The translations under genes and the position numbers were made by a program. From Microbacterium sp. (GTDB taxonomy: Bacteria > Actinomycetota > Actinomycetes > Actinomycetales > Microbacteriaceae): a stretch of DNA of 17,594 nt. How positions within the stretch are numbered: the first letter of the stretch is position 1; every line of letters begins with the position of its first letter. The notes below the pieces were generated by a model, which had not been told where the DNA came from, did no database searches, and saw only the letters and a program-made list of their open reading frames with translations. The DNA lies in assembly GCF_003248605.1 (NCBI RefSeq), contig NZ_QFPF01000052.1, positions 1 through 17,594 of the forward strand, given 5' to 3'. Below are positions 7,567 through 14,407 of the stretch, piece after piece.

Positions 7567-8127
7567 TCACGTCCAGTCGCTGGGCGCCGGGCGGCGCGTC
7601 GAGGGCAGGGTGGATGCTGCCGCCCACTCGTGCACCCACGCCGGAACCTCCGGCAGCCCCTCGGGGCGCCCCACCGCCGCGAAGAGCTCATCGTGCGAGA
7701 GCGTGCCGCCCGAGCGCTTGAGCATGCGCGCGCGGATGATCGCGCGGGCGTGGATCTCGCCATCCACGAGGGCGCGATGTTCGAGGTAGATCGCGCGGTC
7801 GTCATGCCCGATCAGGCGGGTCTCGAGGTCGAAGCGCTGCCACAGCTCGAGAGATTTGCGGAAGGTGATCGTCTCGGCGGCGACGACGGCGTACCACCCG
7901 TTGCTGCGCATCGCGTCGGCCAGGCCCGTGCGGATCAGCAGGTCCCATCGGCCGAGGTCGAACAGCGACAGATACCGGCCGTTGTTCATGTGCCGCAGCA
8001 CGTCGATGTCGGTCGGCAGCGTCGTGATGCGGATGCGACCGACCTCGTGCGAATCGAGCGTGCCCTCGCGCCGCAGACGACGGCGGGCGGAGAGCATCAC
8101 GAGCAGGGTGCGCCAGATCACATTCAC
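7567..8127 (-). CDS. Hotdog-fold acyl-CoA thioesterase (THEM6-like)
   Basis: This is likely a cytoplasmic or membrane-associated enzyme that hydrolyses acyl-CoA thioesters. With a GTG start at 8127 the protein has 186 aa and begins with a short hydrophobic Arg-capped stretch (MNVIWRTLLVMLSARRR), as in THEM6-type proteins. The core motif is TDIDVLRHMNNGRYL (about 39-53), containing the Asp and the His-Met-Asn-Asn signature of the 4-hydroxybenzoyl-CoA thioesterase family. An ATG at 8247 would add 40 residues of unlikely Arg-rich sequence and overlap the divergent gene, so I reject it. No strong ribosome-binding site is visible. The substrate is unknown. It is upstream of putA on the same strand but separated by 262 bp with a hairpin repeat, so it is probably not in one operon with it. 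Confidence 0.8.
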   Translation of the reverse strand: MNVIWRTLLVMLSARRRLRREGTLDSHEVGRIRITTLPTDIDVLRHMNNGRYLSLFDLGRWDLLIRTGLADAMRSNGWYAVVAAETITFRKSLELWQRFDLETRLIGHDDRAIYLEHRALVDGEIHARAIIRARMLKRSGGTLSHDELFAAVGRPEGLPEVPAWVHEWAAASTLPSTRRPAPSDWT

Positions 8128-8209
8128 GTCGGGGATGGTAGCGAAGCGCACCCGATCCTGGCATTCGTTTGTGCGTCTCCGACAACGCCGATACACACGG
8201 CCACCCGAT

Positions 8210-8238
8210 TTCGTGAGCGCCTGCCGCTGACGTAGAGT
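8210..8238 (+). promoter_or_regulatory. Probable promoter of the GNAT gene (leaderless)
   Basis: A TAGAGT -10 (8233-8238) lies seven bases before the ATG at 8246, with a weak -35 TTCGTG (8210-8215) at 17-bp spacing. This predicts a leaderless transcript, in keeping with the absence of a ribosome-binding site. The 118-bp divergent gap 8128-8245 shows nothing else I can support. Confidence 0.4.
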
Positions 8239-8245
8239 CTGGCCC

Positions 8246-8752
8246 ATGGAAGCCGAGCTTCAGACCGACACCGTTGTCCGTCCCGTCCGCGACGTGGATG
8301 CCGAAGCCCTCGGTCGCGTGCACGCCACCTGCTGGCACGAGACCTACGATCACCTCATCAGCAGGGCCGCCCTCGAGAGCGTCTCAGCCCGCCGGATGGC
8401 CGAGCTGTGGACCCACTGGATGAACCAGGGCGAGGATTACATCCAGTACGCCGCACTCGTGAACGGCGAGATCGTGGGATTCGTCGGAGCGGGTCCGGCG
8501 CGCGATGACGACGCCCCGCGCGCCCGCGAGCTCTACTTCATCTATCTGCTCGACGCCTGGCACGGCACCGGCATCGGCCAGAAGCTCTTCGACGCCGTCG
8601 CTCCGGCGGGTGAGCCGCTCTACCTCTGGGTCGCCGAGGACAACCCGCGCGCGCACCGCTTCTACGCGCGCAACGGCTTCACCCCCGACGGTGCCACCCA
8701 GGACGAGCCCTTCCTCGGCGAGACGATCACCGAAGTCCGCCTCGTGCGCTGA
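8246..8752 (+). CDS. GNAT-family N-acetyltransferase
   Basis: The protein would transfer an acetyl group from acetyl-CoA to an amine on a small molecule or protein. It is 168 aa, the usual length for a single GNAT domain. Motif A, which binds the pyrophosphate of CoA, is HGTGIGQKL (106-114), preceded by the strand LYFIYLLDAW. Motif B follows as LYLWVAEDNPRAHRFYARNGF (about 125-145, with N133, A136 and Y140). The ATG at 8246 has a TAGAGT box seven bases upstream and no ribosome-binding site. It is one of only two plus-strand genes in the window. It is divergent from the thioesterase, and its last 26 bp overlap the 3' end of the DUF4097 gene convergently. The substrate cannot be inferred. Confidence 0.87.
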   Translation: MEAELQTDTVVRPVRDVDAEALGRVHATCWHETYDHLISRAALESVSARRMAELWTHWMNQGEDYIQYAALVNGEIVGFVGAGPARDDDAPRARELYFIYLLDAWHGTGIGQKLFDAVAPAGEPLYLWVAEDNPRAHRFYARNGFTPDGATQDEPFLGETITEVRLVR

Positions 8753-9635
8753 GGATCACCTGCCCCGCCGACACCTCGACGACCACGCGGTGCACAGCTC
8801 CCGGTGAGGTGTCGAGCCGGTTGTCCACGGTGCCCGCAGAGACATTCGACGCGACGTCGTACGTCCCCTCCGGCAGGGTCAGGTCGAGGCTTCCGGCGCT
8901 GACGTCGATCTGAACGAGGTCCGGTGCGTCGCCGGTGAGGCGAGCGTCCAGCTGGCCGGCGCTGAGCGTCAGCTCGGCATCCACCACGCCCGCCAGCTCG
9001 AGCTCGGCTCGACCGGCGCTGACGTCGGCCGAGAGTTCCCGGGCCGTGCCCGTCACGGTCGCATCGCCGGCCCCCATCTCGATGTCGAGATCACCGAAGT
9101 TCCCGGTGGCTTCGAGGTCGCCCGCCGCGAGCGAGAGCTGCGCGTCGAGCACCGTGCGCTCGAGCACCTGCGGCAGCGTGAGCGTCGCGCGGCCGCTGCC
9201 GCCGAAGATCCACCCGGCACCCAGCATCCACTCGGGCGAGGCGACCACGAGCTCATCGCCGTCGCGCTCGAGCACCCATCGCTCGGCGCCGCCGCCGCTC
9301 GTGACCTCGAGGGTCGCCTCATCGACATCGCCGAAGACGACCTCGAGCGAGCCGGCCGAGATGTCGACGTCGAGCTCGGCGATCCCGCGCGCGTCGATCG
9401 TGCGGGATTCCGTGCGCACCACCGCGGAGGCGATGCCCGAGAACACGGCACCGCCCGCGACGACGACGGCGACGCCGGCACCGAGCGCGACCGTGAGGAG
9501 GGACACGACCCGCGCCGAGGGGCGCGGAGTGCCATCCGATGACCCACCGGTCGGGGAGTTCGGGACGGTTGGCGCGGGGCCGGTCGGGGCGGGGCCGGGC
9601 TGGGGCGCCGCCTGCGGGGGGAGCAGATCGCTCAT
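8727..9635 (-). CDS. Membrane-anchored DUF4097 beta-repeat protein
   Basis: This 302-aa protein has a Pro-rich cytoplasmic N-terminus (about 1-40), one membrane helix (about 43-72) and an extracytoplasmic domain made of short repeats. Eight turns carry a Ser/Ala-Ala-Gly-type triplet, at about residues 93, 170, 188, 206, 225, 246, 266 and 289. Spacing of about 18-22 residues in the later turns fits a beta-solenoid like the DUF4097/LiaI-associated adhesin-like family. The ATG at 9635 has AGGAGA upstream and overlaps the response-regulator stop codon as ATGA, so translation is coupled. Given its position after a LiaS-type kinase and regulator, it may be an envelope-stress effector or a sensor-accessory protein. 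Its biochemical role is unknown. The 3' end overlaps the convergent GNAT gene by 26 bp. Confidence 0.86.
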   Translation of the reverse strand: MSDLLPPQAAPQPGPAPTGPAPTVPNSPTGGSSDGTPRPSARVVSLLTVALGAGVAVVVAGGAVFSGIASAVVRTESRTIDARGIAELDVDISAGSLEVVFGDVDEATLEVTSGGGAERWVLERDGDELVVASPEWMLGAGWIFGGSGRATLTLPQVLERTVLDAQLSLAAGDLEATGNFGDLDIEMGAGDATVTGTARELSADVSAGRAELELAGVVDAELTLSAGQLDARLTGDAPDLVQIDVSAGSLDLTLPEGTYDVASNVSAGTVDNRLDTSPGAVHRVVVEVSAGQVILSARGGLR

Positions 9636-10309
9636 CGGAGTTCTCCTGTCTGGGGCGGCAGGCCGCCGTGTTCGATGTGGGCGAGCGCGGCGAGCACCCG
9701 CCGGTTGCCGGCGTCATCCTGCTCGAGCTCGAGCTTCTGGAAGACGGCGGTGATGTGCTTCTCGACGCTGCCCTCGGTGACGTGCAGCGTGCGGGCGATC
9801 GCCTGGTTGGATTTGCCCTCGGCGATGAGGGCGAGCACCGTGCGCTCGCGTTCGGTGAGACGTCGCATACGCTCGTCCCGGGTGCGACGGCCGAGCAGCT
9901 GGGCGACGACCTCGGGGTCGAGCACGGTCGCGCCACCCCTGATGCGGTCGAGCGACTCGAGGAACTCCGACACGTCGGCGACACGATCCTTGAGCAGGTA
10001 GCCCAGCGCACCCCCGTGGCCGGCGATCAGGTCGGTCGCGTAGCGCTCCTCCACATACTGCGAGAGCACCAGCACCGGCAGCTCCGGGTGCGTGGCACGC
10101 AGCCGCACGGCCGCGCGGATGCCCTCGTCGGTGAAGGTCGGCGGCAACCGCACATCAAGGATGCACAGCTCCGGCGCCGCAACCGCCACGAGCTCATCGA
10201 GATCGTCGGCGTCGGCGACCGCCGCCGCGATCTCGTGCCCGGCGTCTTCGAGCAGACGCACGAGCCCCTCGCGCAGCAGCACGGAATCCTCGCAGATCAG
10301 GATGCGCAC
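9632..10309 (-). CDS. NarL/LuxR-family response regulator
   Basis: This is the cytoplasmic DNA-binding partner of the adjacent kinase. With the GTG start at 10309 it has 225 aa. The receiver domain shows acidic residues Glu7-Asp8, phospho-acceptor Asp52 (CILDVRLP), Ser83 and Lys107 (GYLLKD). A C-terminal LuxR helix-turn-helix follows (LTERERTVLALIAEGKSNQA, then IARTLHVTEGSVEKHI). The GTG is preceded by GGAGGTGAG, whereas an upstream ATG at 10585 would lie deep within the kinase gene and add 92 residues unlike the family. The start overlaps the kinase end by 13 bp, and the stop overlaps the next ATG, so all three genes are translationally coupled. It probably controls its own operon; a palindrome at 11625-11644 is a candidate site. 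Confidence 0.95.
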   Translation of the reverse strand: MRILICEDSVLLREGLVRLLEDAGHEIAAAVADADDLDELVAVAAPELCILDVRLPPTFTDEGIRAAVRLRATHPELPVLVLSQYVEERYATDLIAGHGGALGYLLKDRVADVSEFLESLDRIRGGATVLDPEVVAQLLGRRTRDERMRRLTERERTVLALIAEGKSNQAIARTLHVTEGSVEKHITAVFQKLELEQDDAGNRRVLAALAHIEHGGLPPQTGELR

Positions 10310-11568
10310 GGCACACTCACCTCCACGGTGGTCGGCCCGCCGACGGGACTGTCGAGACGGAAGGTGCCGCCGGCACCGATCACGCGGTGCGAGATCCCGT
10401 CCAGACCGCCACCGGGCGTGACGTGCGCGCCGCCGATGCCGTTGTCTTCGACCCTGGCCCACAGCATCCCGCCCTCTCTTTCGCGCACGAGCACGCGGCA
10501 CTCGCTGGCCCGCGAGTGCTTGGCGGCGTTGGTGAGCGATTCGGCGATGACGAAGTAGACCGCCGCCTCGGCGGTCGGGCTGCACCGGGCGCTCAGGCGT
10601 ACGTCGAGCCCGACGGGGATATGCGAGCGGGAGGCGAGTGCCGACAGCGCGGCGTCGAGTCCGCGATCATCGAGAACCGAGGCGTGGATGCCGCGCGCGA
10701 GCTGTCGCAGCTCGGTGATCGCGGCCTTTGTCGAGGTGTGCGCTTCGGCGATGAGCTCCTTGGCGGCGGCGGGGTCGGTCTCGACCTTCTGCTGGGCGAG
10801 GCCGAGCGTCATCCCCACCGAGACCAGCCGGGGCTGGACACCGTCGTGCAGGTCGCGCTCGATGCGGGTGCGCTCGACCTCGGCTGCGCGGACGGCCCCG
10901 GCACGCTGCACGTTGGAGGTGCGGGCGGCTTCGGCCAGCTGCGCCTCCCGCGAGGGCACCATGATCGCGCGGGCGATCACGCCGTGCAGGATCGCGAGAC
11001 CGGCGATCGCGACGAGGGCGAAGACGGACGCGAGGATGCCGGCGGGCACAGCCCACGCGACGGCCACATCGATGCCGGTGCGGCCGAGGGCGACGATGCC
11101 GGATCCGGCGAACAGCGGCGAGAACGCCAGCACGATGCCGCCCGCGAACACGCCGATCAGCGGCAGCACGACCAGGCCGAGGATCGTCGCGATCGCGGCG
11201 TTGGCGACACCGCGCCACATGCCCGGGTCGATGAATTGCAGCCACACGGTGTGCACGAAGCCGCCGAATCCCGGCTTGGGGCTGCGCCGGGGCCTGCGGA
11301 CGGGCAGGCCGAACCCGTAGAGGCCGTCGATGCGGGCCGTCTCGAGCCAGCCGAGGGCGTAGAGCGCGTAGACGAAGGCGAGCAGGAACAGCAGGCCGAC
11401 GCCGAGCACGAGCACGAGGCTCACGCCGACGCTCAGGAGCGTGATGAGGATCGTGAAGACGACGGGGCCGACCACGCCGAGGGCGGCGAGCTGCGCGGCC
11501 GCGCCCGCGACGCGCACGGGTGAGGCGAGCGGGGATCGCGGGCGTGTTCTGGGTGGGGTGGTGGACAT
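10297..11568 (-). CDS. Membrane sensor histidine kinase (HisKA_3 type)
   Basis: This 423-aa sensor autophosphorylates and passes phosphate to the response regulator encoded just downstream. Its N-terminal half contains two hydrophobic pairs: about 28-75 (VVFTILITLLSVGVSLVLVL and neighbours) and about 122-200. These resemble the putative sensor domain found in actinobacterial LiaS/DesK-like kinases. The dimerisation and phosphotransfer segment is RTRIERDLHDGVQPRLVSVG, with His241 as phospho-acceptor. The ATPase domain shows the N box ESLTNAAKHS, a VEDNGIGG G1 box and GGGLDGISHRV. The stimulus is probably a membrane or cell-envelope signal, because there is no large extracytoplasmic domain. A TACCGT hexamer six bases before the ATG could be a leaderless -10; a GGAG lies unusually close to the start. 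Confidence 0.94.
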   Translation of the reverse strand: MSTTPPRTRPRSPLASPVRVAGAAAQLAALGVVGPVVFTILITLLSVGVSLVLVLGVGLLFLLAFVYALYALGWLETARIDGLYGFGLPVRRPRRSPKPGFGGFVHTVWLQFIDPGMWRGVANAAIATILGLVVLPLIGVFAGGIVLAFSPLFAGSGIVALGRTGIDVAVAWAVPAGILASVFALVAIAGLAILHGVIARAIMVPSREAQLAEAARTSNVQRAGAVRAAEVERTRIERDLHDGVQPRLVSVGMTLGLAQQKVETDPAAAKELIAEAHTSTKAAITELRQLARGIHASVLDDRGLDAALSALASRSHIPVGLDVRLSARCSPTAEAAVYFVIAESLTNAAKHSRASECRVLVREREGGMLWARVEDNGIGGAHVTPGGGLDGISHRVIGAGGTFRLDSPVGGPTTVEVSVPCAS

Positions 11569-11624
11569 GGCTCCACGGTAGGACGCGGGGCGCGCCGTGC
11601 GCGCCCGTGCCTCCCACCCGTTCG

Positions 11625-11644
11625 GGCGGGGGTTATCCCCCGCC
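11625..11644. promoter_or_regulatory. Palindrome upstream of the kinase operon
   Basis: A perfect 8-bp inverted repeat (GGCGGGGG, loop TTAT, CCCCCGCC) is centred about 66 bp upstream of the kinase ATG. This is a sensible place for a regulator to activate the operon, and NarL-type regulators bind inverted repeats. It could instead be a hairpin. No second copy was found at another promoter in the window. Confidence 0.35.
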
Positions 11645-11720
11645 GCGGCGATGTGTTTCGGCGTCGGGGCGACCTCGGCGCCGGGCCCCCCGTTGCGGCG
11701 TTCGCTGCCCGGCTCCCACC

Positions 11721-11788
11721 CGTTGGGGCGTCAGAACGACGTTGGGGCGTGCTGCAGCGCGCCCCAACGTCGTTCTGACGCCCCAACG
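11721..11788. repeat. Dispersed hairpin repeat, copy 2 (perfect)
   Basis: Two 29-bp arms (11721-11749 and 11760-11788) are exact reverse complements. Each arm contains CGTTGGGGCGTCAG followed by a second GTTGGGGCG. They flank a 10-nt loop that includes CTGCAG. The element starts 17 bp after the cytochrome b stop codon and is the intact relative of the copy at 7449-7518. No T-tract follows it. Apart from this and the palindrome at 11625, the 237-bp gap 11569-11805 shows no gene. Confidence 0.9.
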
Positions 11789-11805
11789 CCGGAAAGGCGC
11801 GCGGG

Positions 11806-13386
11806 TCAGCGACCCTTGACCGTGCCGAAGAGCTTGGCGATCGGGGCGACGACGAGCGGGCGCGCCGCGACCCACCCGGCGACGATGACCGCGAGCGAGG
11901 CGACGAAGATCCAGAACCCGGCCCAGTTGACAGCATCCGTCCCGCCGTACATGTGGTTGAGGTTACGCAAGGCGCCGGTGGCGAAGACGAGCGCGACGTG
12001 CACGATGATGAACGCCACGAAGTAGAGCATCACCGGAAAGTGGATCGCGCGCGCCCACTCGACCGGGTAGAGACGGTTGAGCGTGTGCGCATCCTTGGGC
12101 CAGACGCCCGACATGCGCAGACCCGTGATGGTGGCGAGGGGTGCCGCGACGAACACGGTCGTGAAGTACGCCAGCTGTTGCAGCGAGTTGTAGTTGACCC
12201 AACCGTTCTCGGTCGGCCACTGCAGGGAGACATACTGCAGCGCGGCCGAGAGCGCGTTCGGAAACACCTCCCAGCTGGTGGGAACCAAGCGCACCCAGTG
12301 GCCGGTCGCGAAGAGCAGCACGACGAAGATCACCCCGTTGACCAGCCACAGCACATCGAGCGCCTGATGCAGCCACAGCGTCAGGCTGATGCGGCGTTTG
12401 CGATTGCCCTTCGGCGACCAGAACACCGCAGGCCGCTTCTCGGAGCGCACCTGCAGCCCGGTGCGGATGATCAGCACCATGAGGAAGACGTTGAAGAAGT
12501 GCTGCCACTGCACCCACGCCGGGAATCCCTCGGAGCTGCCCGCGGGGAGCGGGTACTCACCGGGGAAGGCGGCGAGGAACTCCCTCGTGACATCGAGGCT
12601 GATGAGCCACCGCGCCGCCGCGACCGCCATCGCGGCGCCGAAGAGCAGCGCGCCGCCGCCGAGAACGGTGGCGAGCGCCCACTGGGCACGGGTCAGTCCG
12701 CGGATGCGCCGCGGTGCTTGCCGCTCGCGATCGTGACCGGTGCGCGTGCGGGCGGCGGCGCCGGGCCAGACCGTGCGGGTGAAGGGCAGGGGGATGCTGA
12801 GGTCCGGGCCCGCGGCAGCCGCCACGGTGCCGGGGGCCGGGGCGGGGTCGGGCCGCGGGCTGGACGGGGTCGCGAGCGAGGGCGGGCTGACAGCATCCCA
12901 CTCGATGGCGGTCGGTGCGGCCGGCGCGGGCGGCGGCGATGACGGAGCGGGGGCCGGCGCGGGCGGCGGCGATGCCGGAGCGGTGGCCGAGCCGGGGGCC
13001 GGGCGGTCGGCCGTCGGCCAGGGCGCACCTCCGGGGGTGCGCGGCAGACCCCGACGGATGCCGCCGCTCTGGGGGTCCCGTATTCCGTCGCCTGCCGCCT
13101 GCTCAGGCGACGGAGATGGGGACACCGGCCTCGGTGCGGGGGCCTCGGCGGGGGCGGTTTCCCGTATTCCGTCGCCCGGAAGGCGGTCGGGCGACGGATT
13201 TCGGGACACTGTCAGCGGGGCGACATCGACATCGACATCGACATCGACATCCTCAGCACCAGCACCAGCACCAGCGGCATCGACAGCGGCATCGACGCCG
13301 GCATCGGCAGCTGCAACGACCGGCCAGGGATCACCGCCCGGCGTGCGGGGCAGACCTCGGCGCACGATCCTCGATTGCTCCTGCAC
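11806..13386 (-). CDS. Membrane cytochrome b (b561/b6-like) with long Pro/Ala-rich N-terminus
   Basis: The protein is 526 aa. Residues about 1-225 are low-complexity, Pro/Ala-rich and cytoplasmic or disordered. Residues about 230-526 form a cytochrome b/b6-type membrane domain with roughly five hydrophobic helices. His residues lying in or next to them are potential haem ligands: His296 (WQHFFNVFL), His340 (WLHQALDVLW), His449 (AIHFPVMLYF) and His463 (IIVHVALVF). It follows etfA after 4 bp, so it probably takes part in electron transfer between ETF and the quinone pool; this is inferred from context. The start is uncertain: GTG at 13386 is given, GTG at 13365 is an alternative. The motif RRGLPRTPGG occurs at 9-18 and again at 111-120, so a start near the second copy, or a duplicated N-terminus, is also possible. 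Two palindromic DNA elements and simple repeats lie in the N-terminal region. Confidence 0.85.
   Translation of the reverse strand: MQEQSRIVRRGLPRTPGGDPWPVVAAADAGVDAAVDAAGAGAGAEDVDVDVDVDVAPLTVSRNPSPDRLPGDGIRETAPAEAPAPRPVSPSPSPEQAAGDGIRDPQSGGIRRGLPRTPGGAPWPTADRPAPGSATAPASPPPAPAPAPSSPPPAPAAPTAIEWDAVSPPSLATPSSPRPDPAPAPGTVAAAAGPDLSIPLPFTRTVWPGAAARTRTGHDRERQAPRRIRGLTRAQWALATVLGGGALLFGAAMAVAAARWLISLDVTREFLAAFPGEYPLPAGSSEGFPAWVQWQHFFNVFLMVLIIRTGLQVRSEKRPAVFWSPKGNRKRRISLTLWLHQALDVLWLVNGVIFVVLLFATGHWVRLVPTSWEVFPNALSAALQYVSLQWPTENGWVNYNSLQQLAYFTTVFVAAPLATITGLRMSGVWPKDAHTLNRLYPVEWARAIHFPVMLYFVAFIIVHVALVFATGALRNLNHMYGGTDAVNWAGFWIFVASLAVIVAGWVAARPLVVAPIAKLFGTVKGR
13075..13123 (-). repeat. In-frame 49-bp palindromic element, copy A
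   Basis: Arms 13075-13092 and 13106-13123 match at 13 of 18 positions, all five outer bases (GTCCC) and all eight inner bases (CCGTCGCC) pairing. They flank a 13-nt loop. The element lies within the cytochrome b frame and encodes about VSPSPSPEQAAGDGIRD (residues about 88-104). It has the same length, arm consensus and codon phase as copy B, 84 bp away. Confidence 0.75.
13159..13207 (-). repeat. In-frame 49-bp palindromic element, copy B
   Basis: Arms 13159-13177 and 13189-13207 share the inner CCGTCGCCC and much of the outer TCCCG sequence around an 11-nt loop. The element encodes about VSRNPSPDRLPGDGIRE (residues about 60-76). Its left arm has the same TCCCGTATTCCGTCGCC as copy A, and the encoded SPSP/NPSP and GDGIR motifs match. 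Duplicated insertion of one element is the simplest explanation. Confidence 0.75.
13222..13296 (-). repeat. Simple sequence repeats in the cytochrome b N-terminus
   Basis: Five perfect GACATC units (13222-13251) encode alternating Asp and Val. Three AGCACC units (13255-13272) and two AGCGGCATCGAC units (13273-13296, the second slightly diverged) encode Ala/Gly/Asp runs. All are multiples of three, so slippage changes length without breaking the frame. Confidence 0.85.
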
Positions 13387-13390
13387 GCGG

Positions 13391-14368
13391 CTACTTCTTC
13401 CGCGCGGCGAGCGCGTCGATCAGCTGCGGCACGACGGTGAACACGTCGCCGACGACCCCGAAGTCGGCGATCCCGAAGATCGGCGCGTCGGCGTCCTTGT
13501 TGATCGCGACGATCGTCTTGGCCGTCTGCATGCCCGCCTTGTGCTGGATCGCCCCCGATATTCCGAGCGCGACATACAGCTGCGGCGACACCGAGACCCC
13601 CGTCTGTCCGACCTGGTGCGAGGCGGGCACGTATCCCGCGTCGACCGCCGCCCGCGACGCGCCGACGGCAGCGCCCAGCGTATCGGCCAAATGCTCGACG
13701 AGCGCGAATCCCTCGGCCGAACCGAGTCCGCGCCCGCCCGAGACGACCCTGGCCGCCCCGCGCAGTTCGGGACGCGACGACGACCGCGCGACTTCGTCGA
13801 ACGACTCGACGGATGCTGTCGCCCCCTCCCCGCGCGACACGTCGATCGTCTCGACCGCAAGCGACGCGGCGGCGGCGCGCTCCTGCACAGCGCCCTGGCG
13901 CACCGTGACCACGAGAGGGCCGAACGTGGCCGCGGAAACGACACTGTAGGCACCGCCGTAGACGGAATGGTGCGCGACGACACCCTCGGCGTCGTGGGAG
14001 AGACCCACGGCGTCGACGGCCAGCGCCGCGCCGGAGCGCGCCGCGTACCGACCGGCGACATCCCGCCCCTCCACGCTGTTCGAGATCAGCACCGCTGCCG
14101 GCGCGACCGCGCGCACCGCCGCGTCGACCGCGTCGACGATCGCCGTGCCGAGCGTGGCCTCGACGCCGGGAAGTTCGGCGACGATCACACGCTGCGCGCC
14201 CTGCGCCGCCGCGTCGGCGGCGGCGCCGTCGATACGGGTGCCGGGTTCGGCGACGAGAAGGGCGACGGGCACGCCCACGACGGCCGCCGCCCCCAGGAGA
14301 CCCGCCGCTGCCGGGGCGAGGGCGCCGGATCGCCGCAGCGGCAGGAGAACGAGAATCGGTCCGGTCAC
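13391..14368 (-). CDS. etfA: Electron transfer flavoprotein, alpha subunit
   Basis: EtfA pairs with EtfB to carry electrons from acyl-CoA and related dehydrogenases on one FAD. With the GTG start at 14368 it has 325 aa, the normal length. The C-terminal FAD-binding domain is unmistakable: GGRGLGS from residue 211, [39 protein letters not shown], and a conserved [16 protein letters not shown] end. An upstream GTG at 14377 is in frame, but 14368 gives the family-typical N-terminus ([10 protein letters not shown]) and has AGGTGG eight bases upstream. The upstream spacer is a 14-bp triplicate repeat. The gene follows etfB after 38 bp and precedes cytochrome b by 4 bp, so the three form one operon. 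Confidence 0.97.
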   Translation of the reverse strand: MTGPILVLLPLRRSGALAPAAAGLLGAAAVVGVPVALLVAEPGTRIDGAAADAAAQGAQRVIVAELPGVEATLGTAIVDAVDAAVRAVAPAAVLISNSVEGRDVAGRYAARSGAALAVDAVGLSHDAEGVVAHHSVYGGAYSVVSAATFGPLVVTVRQGAVQERAAAASLAVETIDVSRGEGATASVESFDEVARSSSRPELRGAARVVSGGRGLGSAEGFALVEHLADTLGAAVGASRAAVDAGYVPASHQVGQTGVSVSPQLYVALGISGAIQHKAGMQTAKTIVAINKDADAPIFGIADFGVVGDVFTVVPQLIDALAARKK

Positions 14369-14407
14369 AGCATCCACCTCACAGCATCCACCTCACAGCA
14401 TCCACAT
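14366..14407 (-). repeat. 14-bp triplication covering the etfA ribosome-binding site
   Basis: Three units (14366-14379, 14380-14393, 14394-14407; plus-strand CACAGCATCCACCT, the last with one change) fill the etfB-etfA spacer exactly. On the mRNA the repeat contains GAGGTGG, a possible ribosome-binding site, and the mini-ORF ATG-CTG-TGA. The last TGA overlaps the etfA GTG as GTGA. The unit is not a multiple of three, so copy number changes spacing and frame but not the etfA coding sequence. Confidence 0.85.

Noticed and set aside
3741..7721. Very long plus-strand open frame (1326 codons)
   Set aside because: It is antisense to putA, has no recognisable domain and an Arg/Gly/Asp-rich composition. 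Long antisense frames are expected in high-GC genes with strong third-position bias.
8128..8247. Forty-residue N-terminal extension of the thioesterase from an ATG at 8247
   Set aside because: It would overlap the divergent GNAT start and promoter and adds Arg-rich sequence unlike the family; the GTG at 8127 gives the typical N-terminus.
10310..10585. Upstream extension of the response regulator to an ATG at 10585
   Set aside because: It lies inside the kinase ATPase domain in another frame; the GTG at 10309 has a good ribosome-binding site and starts right at the receiver domain.
14366..14407. Possible CRISPR or integration-site repeats between etfB and etfA
   Set aside because: The 14-bp units are tandem with no spacers, and no integrase, tRNA or foreign DNA is nearby.
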